DNA of 8,444 nucleotides from an uncultured Collinsella sp. (GTDB lineage Bacteria; Actinomycetota; Coriobacteriia; Coriobacteriales; Coriobacteriaceae), in NCBI GenBank assembly GCA_937958315.1, contig CALFGH010000123.1, forward strand, positions 1 to 8,444, in the 5' to 3' direction. The position numbers were made by a program, and so were the translations under genes. Numbering within the stretch: the stretch's first letter is position 1; each line of letters starts with the position of its first letter. The notes under the pieces are model-generated. The model was not told the DNA's origin. It saw nothing but the letters and a program-made list of their open reading frames with translations, and made no database searches. Positions 1 through 6,674 of this stretch are shown here, one piece after another.

Positions 1-220
1 GAACGAGCACACCCGGCATGCCCGCATCGATTGCTAGCGCGCCCATGACCTGTACGAGCCTCATACGCGCCTCGTCGGCCGTGATGCTCGGCGGCGTCGT
101 GATCTCGCACGTCGCAAGCGGGCATTCCTGCGCCGCGGCCGAATCCTCGGCAAACAGGCCAAAGCGAATGAATGTGTTGCCCACGTCGACCGTCAATATA
201 TATGCGCAGCCATTAAGCAT
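1..220 (-). CDS. coaX: Type III pantothenate kinase, N-terminal part (runs off the left edge)
   Basis: This is the first 73 codons of a gene whose remainder lies outside the window. Type III pantothenate kinase phosphorylates pantothenate with ATP in the cytoplasm, the first step of coenzyme A synthesis, and belongs to the ASKHA fold. The visible support is the N-terminal phosphate-binding motif DVGNT at about residues 11-15, followed by a G-L-F strand end (FGLFAED), and then a TADEARMRL segment at about residues 48-56, matching the family's conserved TADE(Y/L) region. The start is ATG at 218-220, preceded by AAAGGAGT (228-235) at normal distance. The residue after DVGNT is Phe where many relatives have Asn or His; that position varies in the family, so activity is not in doubt. 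The gene is divergent from the OPT transporter across a 289-bp spacer. Only the N-terminus is seen, so another ASKHA kinase cannot be fully excluded. Confidence 0.82.
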   Translation of the reverse strand, partial: MLNGCAYILTVDVGNTFIRFGLFAEDSAAAQECPLATCEITTPPSITADEARMRLVQVMGALAIDAGMPGVLV

Positions 221-247
221 CGTCGGCACTCCTTTCGTCTGCCCAGC

Positions 248-253
248 AGTATA
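248..253 (-). promoter_or_regulatory. Candidate -10 box for coaX
   Basis: On the minus strand the hexamer reads TATACT, 5 of 6 matches to TATAAT, 27 bases upstream of the coaX start. No consensus -35 lies 16-18 bases upstream; that place is occupied by CGTCCC from the left arm of the inverted repeat. A start site would leave a leader of roughly 20 nt. The match is a visual guess, strengthened only by the same TATACTG heptamer facing the other way before the OPT gene. Confidence 0.3.
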
Positions 254-257
254 TCCC

Positions 258-335
258 GATGATTATTCTGGGACGGGGATTTAAAAATCATTAGGTACGC
301 AATGGTTTTTAAATCCCCGTCCCAGAATAATCATC
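258..335. repeat. Near-perfect 35-bp inverted repeat with 8-bp centre
   Basis: Left arm 258-292 and right arm 301-335 are complementary at 34 of 35 positions, separated by AGGTACGC (293-300). The single mismatch (T at 288 against G at 305) would be a G-U pair in plus-strand RNA. Each arm carries a GGGACGGGG / CCCCGTCCC core, an A/T-rich TTTAAAAA inner part and an ATTATTC outer part. It lies between two divergently transcribed genes, where no terminator is needed, and neither arm is followed by a U-run, so an intrinsic terminator is unlikely. No clear target-site duplication flanks it. The symmetry and length suggest a miniature palindromic mobile element or REP-like unit, or less likely a long regulatory hairpin. 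A partial third copy of the core (CCCCGTCCCAAAT) lies at 366-378. Confidence 0.9.
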
Positions 336-393
336 CTTCGGCTTCGCCTGAGGTAGCTAAAAAAGCCCCGTCCCAAATTGACTACCTTGCGGC

Positions 394-399
394 TATACT
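394..399 (+). promoter_or_regulatory. Candidate -10 box and leader for the OPT transporter
   Basis: TATACT at 394-399 matches 5 of 6 bases of the -10 consensus. TTGACT at 378-383 looks like a good -35, but the gap is only 10 bases, too short for the usual housekeeping sigma factor, so the pair cannot be a normal promoter. If transcription starts near 406 the leader is about 100 nt. It includes TATCCG (459-464) and CGGATA (486-491), which could pair and end just before the ribosome site at 497-503; whether this folds usefully is unknown. Confidence 0.28.
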
Positions 400-496
400 G
401 ATGCGCGGTCGTGCGCGAGCTCACGCGGCGGCCCTTGGTAACCCGACTTCCCGCGCCGTATCCGTAGCGGCGCTTGCGGGGGAAGCGGATATACGC

Positions 497-503
497 AAAG
501 GAG
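497..503 (+). promoter_or_regulatory. Ribosome binding site deciding the OPT start
   Basis: AAAGGAG sits 6 bases before the ATG at 510. This fixes the start at 510 rather than at the in-frame TTG at 474, which has no such site and would add 12 residues unlike the family's N-terminus. Confidence 0.85.
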
Positions 504-509
504 TTCTAT

Positions 510-2213
510 ATGAGCAATCCCTCGAACCGCACCTCGATGCGCGGTCAACTCACGCTGCGCGGCGTCGTCATCGGCGTCCTTGGCTGCGTGATTATCACGG
601 CAAGCTCGGCCTATACCGCCCTCAAGATGGGTGCGCTCCCCTGGCCGATCATTTTCGCTGCCGTCATTTCGCTGTTCTTCCTGAAGCTCATGGGCAACGC
701 CAGCCTCAACGAGGCCAACGTCACCCACACCATCATGTCCGCGGGCGCCATGGTCGCCGGCGGCTTGGCGTTTACCATCCCGGGCGCCTGGATGCTGGGC
801 TATGCCGACCAGATCAGCTGGCTCGACATGTTCATCGTGGCGCTCGCCGGCACCATCTTGGGCCTTCTGGCAACAGCGCTCATCCACCGTCACTTTATCG
901 TGGACGCCGCGCTGGAGTTCCCCACCGGCAACGCCGCAGCTCAGACCCTGCGCGCCACCGAGGCCGGCGGCAAGACCGGCAAGCAGCTCTTTGGCTCCAT
1001 GGCCATTGCAGGCATCTACAGCGTGTTGCGCGACGCCCTGGGCGTGGTGCCCAGCATGCTGTGCACGCTCAATATCCCCGGCGTGACCTTTGCCATCTAC
1101 AACTCGCCCATGTTGCTGTCCATCGGCTTTTTGGTGGGCTTTGCCCCCGTCGCCTTCTGGTTTGCCGGCGCGCTGCTGGGCAACTTTGGCATCATCGTTG
1201 GCGGCAACGCTGCCGGCCTGTTCGATATTGTGACCGCGCAGGGTATCGTCAAGTCCCTCGGTATGGGCCTTATGATGGGCTTTGGCGTCGCCGTTGTCCT
1301 TAAGGACATCCTGCCGCAGGTCGCCGGCATCGTCCGTGGCCTCGCCGCCGACAGCTCCACCGACACCGACGAGCAGTCGCTCATCTCGGGCTCGCTTAAG
1401 CTCGACGCCGGCATCATCGGCCTGGGCACCGCAGCAATCGCCGTGATCGTTGCCATCGCGCTCGACCTCGGTCCCGTCCCGGCCGTCATCGTCACGCTGT
1501 TCACCTTTGTCACCACCATCATGAGCGCTCAGAGCTGCGGCCAGACGGGTATCGACCCTATGGAGATCTTTGGTCTCATCGTCATGCTCATCGTGGCAGC
1601 CTTCGCGCAGCTCGCACAGGTCAAGCTGTTCTTTATCGCCGGCATCGTGGCCGTGGCGTGCGGCCTTGCGGGCGACGTCATGAACGACTTTAAGGCCGGA
1701 GCTGTACTGGGTACCAACCCGCGTGCACAGTGGGTCGGCCAGGCCATTGGCGGCATCGTGGGCGCCCTGGTCGCTGCCGCTGTCATGGTCGCGCTCGTCA
1801 CCGCCTATGGTCCGGACGCCTTTGGTCCCGACAAGAGCTTTGTGGCCGCGCAGGCAAGCGTGGTCGCCACCATGGTCTCGGGCATCCCGAGCGTGCCGTG
1901 GTTCGCAGGCGGCTTTATCGCTGGCATCGTCATGTACTGGCTCGGCATTCCGGCCATGATGATCGGTCTAGGCGTGTACCTGCCGTTCTACATGTCGCTC
2001 ACGGCCTTCCTGGGCTCCTGCGTCAAGCTCGCCTACGACAAGTGGGCCGCACACCGCGACGCCGCCGCCGGTCTTTCGGATGAGGAAAAGGCCGCCAAGG
2101 ACGCCGCCTTCCAGGAGCAGGGCCTGGTCGTTGCCAGTGGCCTGCTGGGCGGCGAGTCCGTCGTCGGGGTTATCCTGGCGTTCATCTCCGTGGGCCTGAG
2201 CCTGCTGGGCTAA
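510..2213 (+). CDS. OPT-family oligopeptide transporter
   Basis: A 567-residue polytopic membrane protein of the OPT superfamily (the prokaryotic TIGR00733-type branch), predicted to import small peptides or related compounds, possibly metal chelates, across the cytoplasmic membrane by proton coupling. The substrate cannot be told from sequence. Family landmarks are visible in order: LTLRGVVIGV at about 15-24 leading into the first membrane segment; EFPTGNAAAQTLRA at 136-149; SCGQTGIDPMEIFG at 342-355; GDVMNDFKAGAVLGTNPRAQ at 388-407; a YLPFYMSLTAFLGS segment at 490-503; and GLVVASGLLGGESVVGV near 538-554 before the last membrane helix. Hydrophobic stretches fill most of the chain, interrupted by a charged loop at about 280-295 and a charged, Ala-rich loop at about 509-534. 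Length is near, slightly under, the usual 580-650 for this branch, with no break. It appears monocistronic: a strong terminator follows within 30 bases. Family assignment is firm, substrate unknown. Confidence 0.93.
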   Translation: MSNPSNRTSMRGQLTLRGVVIGVLGCVIITASSAYTALKMGALPWPIIFAAVISLFFLKLMGNASLNEANVTHTIMSAGAMVAGGLAFTIPGAWMLGYADQISWLDMFIVALAGTILGLLATALIHRHFIVDAALEFPTGNAAAQTLRATEAGGKTGKQLFGSMAIAGIYSVLRDALGVVPSMLCTLNIPGVTFAIYNSPMLLSIGFLVGFAPVAFWFAGALLGNFGIIVGGNAAGLFDIVTAQGIVKSLGMGLMMGFGVAVVLKDILPQVAGIVRGLAADSSTDTDEQSLISGSLKLDAGIIGLGTAAIAVIVAIALDLGPVPAVIVTLFTFVTTIMSAQSCGQTGIDPMEIFGLIVMLIVAAFAQLAQVKLFFIAGIVAVACGLAGDVMNDFKAGAVLGTNPRAQWVGQAIGGIVGALVAAAVMVALVTAYGPDAFGPDKSFVAAQASVVATMVSGIPSVPWFAGGFIAGIVMYWLGIPAMMIGLGVYLPFYMSLTAFLGSCVKLAYDKWAAHRDAAAGLSDEEKAAKDAAFQEQGLVVASGLLGGESVVGVILAFISVGLSLLG

Positions 2214-2238
2214 ACCCAACAACAACGTACCCGTGCAG

Positions 2239-2276
2239 AGCGCGGGGTCGGAGACCATCCGGCCCCGCGCTTTTCT
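2239..2276 (+). terminator. Intrinsic terminator of the OPT gene
   Basis: A hairpin pairs 2239-2251 with 2259-2271: a 13-bp, very G+C-rich stem (one G-T pair) around the 7-base loop AGACCAT, followed by TTTTCT. It begins 26 bases after the stop codon and separates the transporter from the DUF389 gene downstream. Confidence 0.9.
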
Positions 2277-2427
2277 GTATCTGCCGAAACCCTCGGCTTC
2301 AACCTCATTTGACGCGCCCCCTTTACCTACTCGTCTAAGTTTCACGTCAAGATGACCACCCCGCCTGCCGCGGTGTAGAGTAGAGGCAGCGGGCGCGATG
2401 CATAGCCCGCGGCGAAGCGAGGTGAAC

Positions 2428-3567
2428 ATGAAACTCGATAACCAGCAGCTCAAGCGACTGCGCGAGCGCCATCACCGGCGCCACGGCATCCGCCCTGCCT
2501 ATAGCGAGGTCATGGAGAACGCCGGTCGCTTCCTGAGGCGCGCATTCAACATTCGCGAGGGTCGCGCCCCCTATCACGTGATTCGCAAGCGCTTTGTAAA
2601 CGGGGCGCGCCTGACCGGCTCTCACCTGTGCATCCTCATTATCGCCATGCTGATCGCGAGTGTCGGCCTCGATATCGATTCGGACATCGCCATTGTGGGC
2701 GCCATGCTCATCTGCCCGCTCATGGGCTCGGTCCTTGCCATGGCCTACGGCATCGCCACGCTCGACCGCGAGATTACCCTCGAGGCAATTGCCGGCCTCG
2801 CGCTGCAGATGGTCCTTTGCCTGATCACTTCCACGCTGTATTTTAAGCTCTCGCCCCTTGGCACCACCACGGCCGCCATCATCGATAACTCGACACCCAC
2901 CGTATGGGACCTTGCCGTCGCGCTCGCGGGCGGCTTTGCGGGCGGGCTGGGCAACTCGCGCGACCAGGAGCCTTCGACGCTCATTGCCGGCGTAGCCGTG
3001 GCGACTGCGCTCATGCCGCCCCTGTGCGCGGCGGGTTGCGGCATTGCCATCGCGAGCGGGTCGCTGTTCCTCTCGGCCCTCTACGAATTTGGCATCAACG
3101 TCGTCTTTATCGCACTGGCGGCCGAAGCCGTATTGCTTCTTTTACGTGTACCGCTCAAGCGTGACCTCAACGGCGACGGCATTGTGACCGCTGAGGAAAA
3201 TGCCGAGGTCGATGAGCTGTCGCACAAGGTGCGCCGCCGCATCATCGTGGGTACGGTGATCTTTGCCATCCCCTGCATCGTTATGACCGCGGGGTCCATT
3301 GGCTCGGCGCAGGCCGGCGTGCAGGACGGCTACGGCGTCACCGAAACCACGCGCGAACTTTCCGCGGTGCTGCCGGGCTTTAAGGATTACACCGTCGCCG
3401 TCGAGACTTCGGCTACCGAAGGCGACAAGGAGGGCCTTGTCGAGCGCCAGACTGTCGCTCACGTAACGACAAGCGAGGCGCTCGGGGAGCACGACCGCCG
3501 CGTTGCCCGCAAGCTCATCGACCTCAACGTGCCCGAGCTCGATCGCGTGGAGTTTGACGTGGAGTGA
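2428..3567 (+). CDS. DUF389 membrane protein with an EF-hand-like loop
   Basis: A 379-residue membrane protein of the DUF389 family (PF04087; TIGR00341-like), whose function is not established. A basic N-terminus (about 1-60) precedes a hydrophobic core of roughly six helices between about 63 and 290. Core landmarks are DIDSDIAIVGAMLICPLMGS (82-101), LAGGFAGGLGNSR (167-178 region) and TLIAGVAVATALMPPLCAAG (184-203). A short charged loop before the last helix contains DLNGDGIVTAEE (246-257), a textbook EF-hand calcium loop by pattern. The flanking Lys/Arg residues suggest that loop is cytoplasmic. A soluble C-terminal domain of about 90 residues follows, as in some relatives. ATG at 2428 is chosen because GAGGTGA (2419-2425) lies just before it; the in-frame ATG at 2398 has no ribosome site. 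Upstream, 2277-2427 holds only the previous terminator's tail and a weak promoter guess (ATGACC 2352-2357, TAGAGT 2376-2381, 18-base spacing). It converges with the arylsulfotransferase gene. Confidence 0.88.
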   Translation: MKLDNQQLKRLRERHHRRHGIRPAYSEVMENAGRFLRRAFNIREGRAPYHVIRKRFVNGARLTGSHLCILIIAMLIASVGLDIDSDIAIVGAMLICPLMGSVLAMAYGIATLDREITLEAIAGLALQMVLCLITSTLYFKLSPLGTTTAAIIDNSTPTVWDLAVALAGGFAGGLGNSRDQEPSTLIAGVAVATALMPPLCAAGCGIAIASGSLFLSALYEFGINVVFIALAAEAVLLLLRVPLKRDLNGDGIVTAEENAEVDELSHKVRRRIIVGTVIFAIPCIVMTAGSIGSAQAGVQDGYGVTETTRELSAVLPGFKDYTVAVETSATEGDKEGLVERQTVAHVTTSEALGEHDRRVARKLIDLNVPELDRVEFDVE

Positions 3568-3589
3568 TGCGGGACGCGAGGTGGGCCCG

Positions 3590-3625
3590 GCACGAGAGCA
3601 CAGCCGCGGGGCACAAGCACAGCCG
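3590..3625. repeat. Short imperfect direct repeat between convergent genes
   Basis: GCACGAGAGCACAGCCG (3590-3606) is followed by GCACAAGCACAGCCG (3611-3625). It fills much of the 67-bp gap between the two convergent stop codons. No hairpin with a U-run is present on either strand in this gap, so how the two transcripts end is not explained. It may be simple slippage-type duplication without function. Confidence 0.5.
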
Positions 3626-3634
3626 AGCGCAGCG

Positions 3635-5347
3635 CTACAGCTCGTACTTGTACACGCGGTAGATGTACTTCTCGGCTTCCATCTCATAGGTAGCGATGGG
3701 CAGTCCATAGCGATCGTACTCGGTGAAGGTCTTGGCCTGGTCCGATGCCACGAGCATGCTGCTCGAATCGCCGACGCGCTGTGCACTGCTTACGTAGCCC
3801 GAGAACGGCACTGCGATCTGGTCCACAAGCTCGTAGGTGCGCGCGGTCTCGTCCACCGTAAAGATGCGCCCAAACGAATGCGTTCCCTTACTGTAGTCGG
3901 TCACCACCGCGGCGCCCAGCTGACCCCAGTCGAACTTGGGATAGCTCTCGGCCGCACCAAAGTTGTTGTCGTATAGCAGCACCTGGTAGCGACCGGTCGC
4001 GGTCGTCTCGTCGTTTGGCAGATAGGTCACACTGTGCTGGCCCGCATTGAGCGAAAAATCGCCTTGGGCCTGCAGCAACTTGTCCTCAAAGCCCGAGCCG
4101 GCCCAAAACTCTGGCGAGCCCATAAGCCAATCGACCGTAGGCGTGCCGTAGATATCCGTGAGCTTGATGACCGTTGAGGTCTCGCGCGAGCTGAGCAGAA
4201 CGGTGCCGCCGCCGAGCCACTGGATCGTGTTGATGTGAATCCAATCCAGGTCGCCGTCCGAGGCAACCTTGGCGCTCGCCTTGAGATTGGGGAATATGTC
4301 GCCCAGGTCCACAACAAGGGAAACGTCACCGGTGGTTACGTCAATCTTAATGATGAGGTCCTCGACATTAACGCGATCGTCCTTGTCTTTTTTGGCGGCC
4401 GCGCGGTCGACGTCCAAATCGGCCTCGGAGCCGGCATGGCTCGCCAGCACCAGCAGATTGCCGTCGTCATCGAAGGCGTAGTCGTGGTGTAACTCATAGT
4501 CGCCCGTGCTCCAGACATTTACCACCTGGCCGATGGCGTTAATCTGGGCCATCTTGGTCGTCGAAATGCTCATAATCATGCTGCCGTCGCCCGGAAACAG
4601 CAGGCGATGGCTGCGGTAGCCGATGATCGGCACCTCGCCCCGAATCTGGCCCGCGTTGTCGTAGAGGTACATGAAGTCGAGCTTGGATGAGTCGTTGCCC
4701 GGAATAGTAAAGAGACCATCGGCGAGCGGCGTGTTGGACTCCCCCGCCGTGACGGCGAGCCGCTCTTCTTCCTCGCCCTTGAGAGCCGGCGTCTTGACGG
4801 TAAAGGTTGAGGTGCGACTGGTACCGTCTTGTGCCGTACAGGTGAGGGTCACCGTGTTTTTGTGGTTGGGAATGAGGCCGATGACCTTGAACTCGTGCTC
4901 TATGGCCGGCGTGTCGCCGCCGCGGGGCGTACGGGAAAACGCAGCGACTTTGGAGGCGTCGCCGGCCTTTTTGCGTTCGGCGACCTTGTAGGAGACGGTT
5001 ACGGGATCCGCCGTTGCAAAGCGCATGTAGCAGCTCAGGGTATCGGTGCCAAAGGGATCTGCCTTGACGAACGGGGCGGTTTCGTCGAAGCTGCCTGCGG
5101 CGTAATCAGCATCGAGCTGGTCTTTGATGGCCGCCTGCTTCTCGACGTCGTAGGTCGCGAGAATCTGCTTGTGGAGCTTCTTTTGCTCGTCGGTGAGCTC
5201 GTTGCTCGCAGTGGATGCGGCACCCGTGCCGGCCCCGCCGACTGAACAGCCCGTGAGCCCCGTCCCGGCAAGTGCCAGCGCGCCCGCCGCACCCGCAAGA
5301 GCCGCTCGACGCGAGAATAGCCTAATGTCCTTGTCACTCAATTCCAT
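3635..5347 (-). CDS. Arylsulfate sulfotransferase (ASST), predicted Tat lipoprotein
   Basis: A 570-residue enzyme of the PAPS-independent arylsulfate sulfotransferase family, which transfers sulfate from a phenolic sulfate ester to another phenol through a sulfo-histidine intermediate. The N-terminus has a twin-arginine stretch SRRAAL (12-17), a hydrophobic run and a lipobox LTGC with Cys34, predicting Tat export and membrane anchoring outside the cytoplasm. A beta-rich N-terminal domain (about 100-190) precedes the propeller domain (about 210-570). Family motifs match E. coli AssT: HHD at 287-289, DWIHINTIQW at 368-377 with His371, LSSR with Arg388, and AGQHSV with His438, the expected sulfated catalytic histidine. 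Only two other cysteines exist (106 and 170); no dsbL/dsbI partner lies nearby. The start at 5347 is chosen from signal-peptide geometry; its ribosome site is weak (AAAGACGG), and in-frame ATG 5386 or TTG 5416 would give an overlong n-region. It is likely transcribed alone. Natural substrates are unknown; dietary or host phenols are an inference. Confidence 0.9.
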   Translation of the reverse strand: MELSDKDIRLFSRRAALAGAAGALALAGTGLTGCSVGGAGTGAASTASNELTDEQKKLHKQILATYDVEKQAAIKDQLDADYAAGSFDETAPFVKADPFGTDTLSCYMRFATADPVTVSYKVAERKKAGDASKVAAFSRTPRGGDTPAIEHEFKVIGLIPNHKNTVTLTCTAQDGTSRTSTFTVKTPALKGEEEERLAVTAGESNTPLADGLFTIPGNDSSKLDFMYLYDNAGQIRGEVPIIGYRSHRLLFPGDGSMIMSISTTKMAQINAIGQVVNVWSTGDYELHHDYAFDDDGNLLVLASHAGSEADLDVDRAAAKKDKDDRVNVEDLIIKIDVTTGDVSLVVDLGDIFPNLKASAKVASDGDLDWIHINTIQWLGGGTVLLSSRETSTVIKLTDIYGTPTVDWLMGSPEFWAGSGFEDKLLQAQGDFSLNAGQHSVTYLPNDETTATGRYQVLLYDNNFGAAESYPKFDWGQLGAAVVTDYSKGTHSFGRIFTVDETARTYELVDQIAVPFSGYVSSAQRVGDSSSMLVASDQAKTFTEYDRYGLPIATYEMEAEKYIYRVYKYEL

Positions 5348-5415
5348 ATCGTTACCGTCTTTGAATACCACCGTCGTTTTCCTCATATACCATGGCGTTT
5401 GCCCAGGCCTGTCCA

Positions 5416-5421
5416 ATTATG
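5416..5421 (-). promoter_or_regulatory. Candidate -10 box for the arylsulfotransferase gene
   Basis: The minus strand reads CATAAT, 5 of 6 matches to TATAAT, about 70 bases upstream of the chosen start. No good -35 is seen at the right distance. If used, transcription would begin around 5409 and exclude the longer TTG start. Weak evidence only. Confidence 0.22.
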
Positions 5422-5497
5422 ACTCGCAGCTTAACAAACGCCCCTTAAGGCTAGCTTAGGCTCACGGCAGCCGGAGCTGTTAGTCGCAAGATGCACA

Positions 5498-5547
5498 GGG
5501 GACGCAGGAATGCGATGATCCGTTTTCCTCCGTCCCCGAGGGATCAT
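5498..5547. repeat. Compound palindromic repeat with GGGGACGNAGG core
   Basis: Two inverted repeats interlock here. GGGGACGCAGG (5498-5508) is complementary to CCTCCGTCCCC (5527-5537) at 10 of 11 positions, and ATGATCC (5515-5521) is perfectly complementary to GGATCAT (5541-5547). They overlap, so both cannot form at once. TTTTTT follows on the plus strand, but no plus-strand gene ends here; on the strand that carries the neighbouring genes the U-run is absent, so this is not a normal terminator for the dehydrogenase whose stop codon begins at 5553. The GGGAC-G-G core resembles the large inverted repeat at 258-335. It may be a dispersed REP-like element. Confidence 0.6.
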
Positions 5548-5550
5548 TTT

Positions 5551-6510
5551 TTAGTACTTGAAGAAGCCCTCGCCCGAGCTTTCGCCCAGCTTGCCTTCGT
5601 CGAGCATCTGCTTGAGGACGGATGCCATGGCCTTAAAGTTGTAGGGCATCATCATCTTTTTGAGCAACGGGCTCACCAGGCCCGGCACCTTCTGGTACTG
5701 CATAACGATGTTGTAAGCCGTCTGGATACCAACCGTATCGAATACGCGGAACGGACCTTTGGGCGCGCCAGTGCCGCGCGTCCATGCGAGGTCGATGCTC
5801 TTGGGGTCACTCACGCCCGAGACATACAGGTCGAGGCCCGAAAGCAGCCATGGCACCAGCATGGAATTGAGCAGGTAGCCGTTCTTTTCCTTGTTGACGG
5901 GCAGGGCAAGCATGCGAATGTCGTTGGCGAAGTCGACGAGCTCGTCGAAGTAACGCTTGTCGGTTTGATCCTGCGCCATGACCTCGGTCATGTTGTTCTT
6001 CCAGATGGAGTTGGCAAAGTGCAGCGACAGGTACTTCTCGGGGCGACCAGTGTACTTGGCAAAGGTGCTCGGCAGCAGCGTAGAGGAGTTCGTCACGACG
6101 ACGGTCTTTTGCGGGAGAACCGGGGCGAGCTTTTTGTAGAAGTCGATCTTTGCCTGGGTGTCCTCGGCCATAGACTCGATGACCAAGTCGGCATCGGCCG
6201 CTGCCTTGGCAAGATCGAGCTCCAGCTTGAGTGTGGAGTAAGCACGCTCGACGGCGGCGAGTGCCGCCTCCTTGTCGAAGGGCTGGCCACTATCGGCGAT
6301 ACCGGCGCACCACTCGCCTGTGCCATCCGCCATGCCCTCGATTGCCGCGATGTACTCCTCGCGCACATGATCGATCTTGGGCTGAGTGCGGCCGATGCTG
6401 CCCTCGCTGCGCAGCCAGATCGTCACATCAAAGCCGCAGTAGGCAGCCTGAAAGGCAATCTGGCTTCCCAACACGCCGCCACCGGCAACACAAACGGTCT
6501 TGTAGCTCAT
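5551..6510 (-). CDS. 3-hydroxyacyl-CoA dehydrogenase
   Basis: A 319-residue, two-domain, NAD(P)-dependent dehydrogenase of the 3-hydroxyacyl-CoA family, which interconverts (S)-3-hydroxyacyl-CoA (for example 3-hydroxybutyryl-CoA) and the 3-keto form in the cytoplasm. The N-terminal Rossmann fold shows VCVAGGGVLGSQIA (6-19). The active-site set is complete: NSST at 141-144 (catalytic Ser), SLHFAN with His164, TEV with Glu176 and GYLLNSMLVP with Asn215. The C-terminal domain shows GAPKGPFRVFDTVG (248-261) and ends in GEGFFKY, as most family members do. Length is slightly above the bacterial norm of about 280-310. ATG at 6510 has AGAGAGG 8 bases upstream; the longer in-frame ATG at 6552 does not. 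No thiolase, crotonase or acyl-CoA dehydrogenase is adjacent, so butyrate or fatty-acid roles cannot be assigned, and the HFANS/W variation from the usual HFFNP leaves the substrate open (carnitine or sugar-acid dehydrogenases are alternative relatives). Confidence 0.87.
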   Translation of the reverse strand: MSYKTVCVAGGGVLGSQIAFQAAYCGFDVTIWLRSEGSIGRTQPKIDHVREEYIAAIEGMADGTGEWCAGIADSGQPFDKEAALAAVERAYSTLKLELDLAKAAADADLVIESMAEDTQAKIDFYKKLAPVLPQKTVVVTNSSTLLPSTFAKYTGRPEKYLSLHFANSIWKNNMTEVMAQDQTDKRYFDELVDFANDIRMLALPVNKEKNGYLLNSMLVPWLLSGLDLYVSGVSDPKSIDLAWTRGTGAPKGPFRVFDTVGIQTAYNIVMQYQKVPGLVSPLLKKMMMPYNFKAMASVLKQMLDEGKLGESSGEGFFKY

Positions 6511-6518
6511 GGAACGGT

Positions 6519-6525
6519 CCTCTCT
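6519..6525 (-). promoter_or_regulatory. Ribosome binding site deciding the dehydrogenase start
   Basis: The minus strand reads AGAGAGG, 8 bases before ATG at 6510. It supports MSYKTV as the N-terminus, which also places the Rossmann glycine motif at the usual distance from the start. Confidence 0.7.
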
Positions 6526-6674
6526 TACGTAATTCCATAGATGTGTATTCAACCGTAAGGATGACGCGCGATGGGGGTGGGTTCTATAAACGGACGGTAT
6601 TTTGCCGCGAACGGCTACACCTGTTCATTATTTCAAGGCTCCGAGGGCGATTTTTAGTGCCGCAGAAACGTCGT

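Noticed and set aside
378..399. TTGACT plus TATACT as a complete housekeeping promoter
   Set aside because: The spacing is only 10 bases, whereas 16-18 are needed; only the -10 candidate was kept, at low confidence.
302..1303. Plus-strand open frame of 333 codons overlapping the start of the OPT gene in another frame
   Set aside because: It starts inside the palindrome, has no ribosome site, and its translation becomes Arg/His-rich low-complexity sequence once it overlaps the real gene.
5348..5416. Longer N-terminus for the arylsulfotransferase from TTG 5416 or ATG 5386
   Set aside because: Neither has a ribosome site, and they add residues ahead of a twin-arginine signal that is already well placed from ATG 5347.
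5515..5552. Plus-strand intrinsic terminator with GGATCAT followed by a T-run
   Set aside because: No plus-strand gene ends upstream of it and the stem is only 7 bp around a 19-base loop; it is better explained as part of the compound repeat.
5491..6540. Long plus-strand open frame of about 349 codons opposite the dehydrogenase gene
   Set aside because: It is antisense to a gene with full family motifs. Its translation is His/Arg/Val-rich with no recognisable domain, as expected from the complement of high G+C codons.
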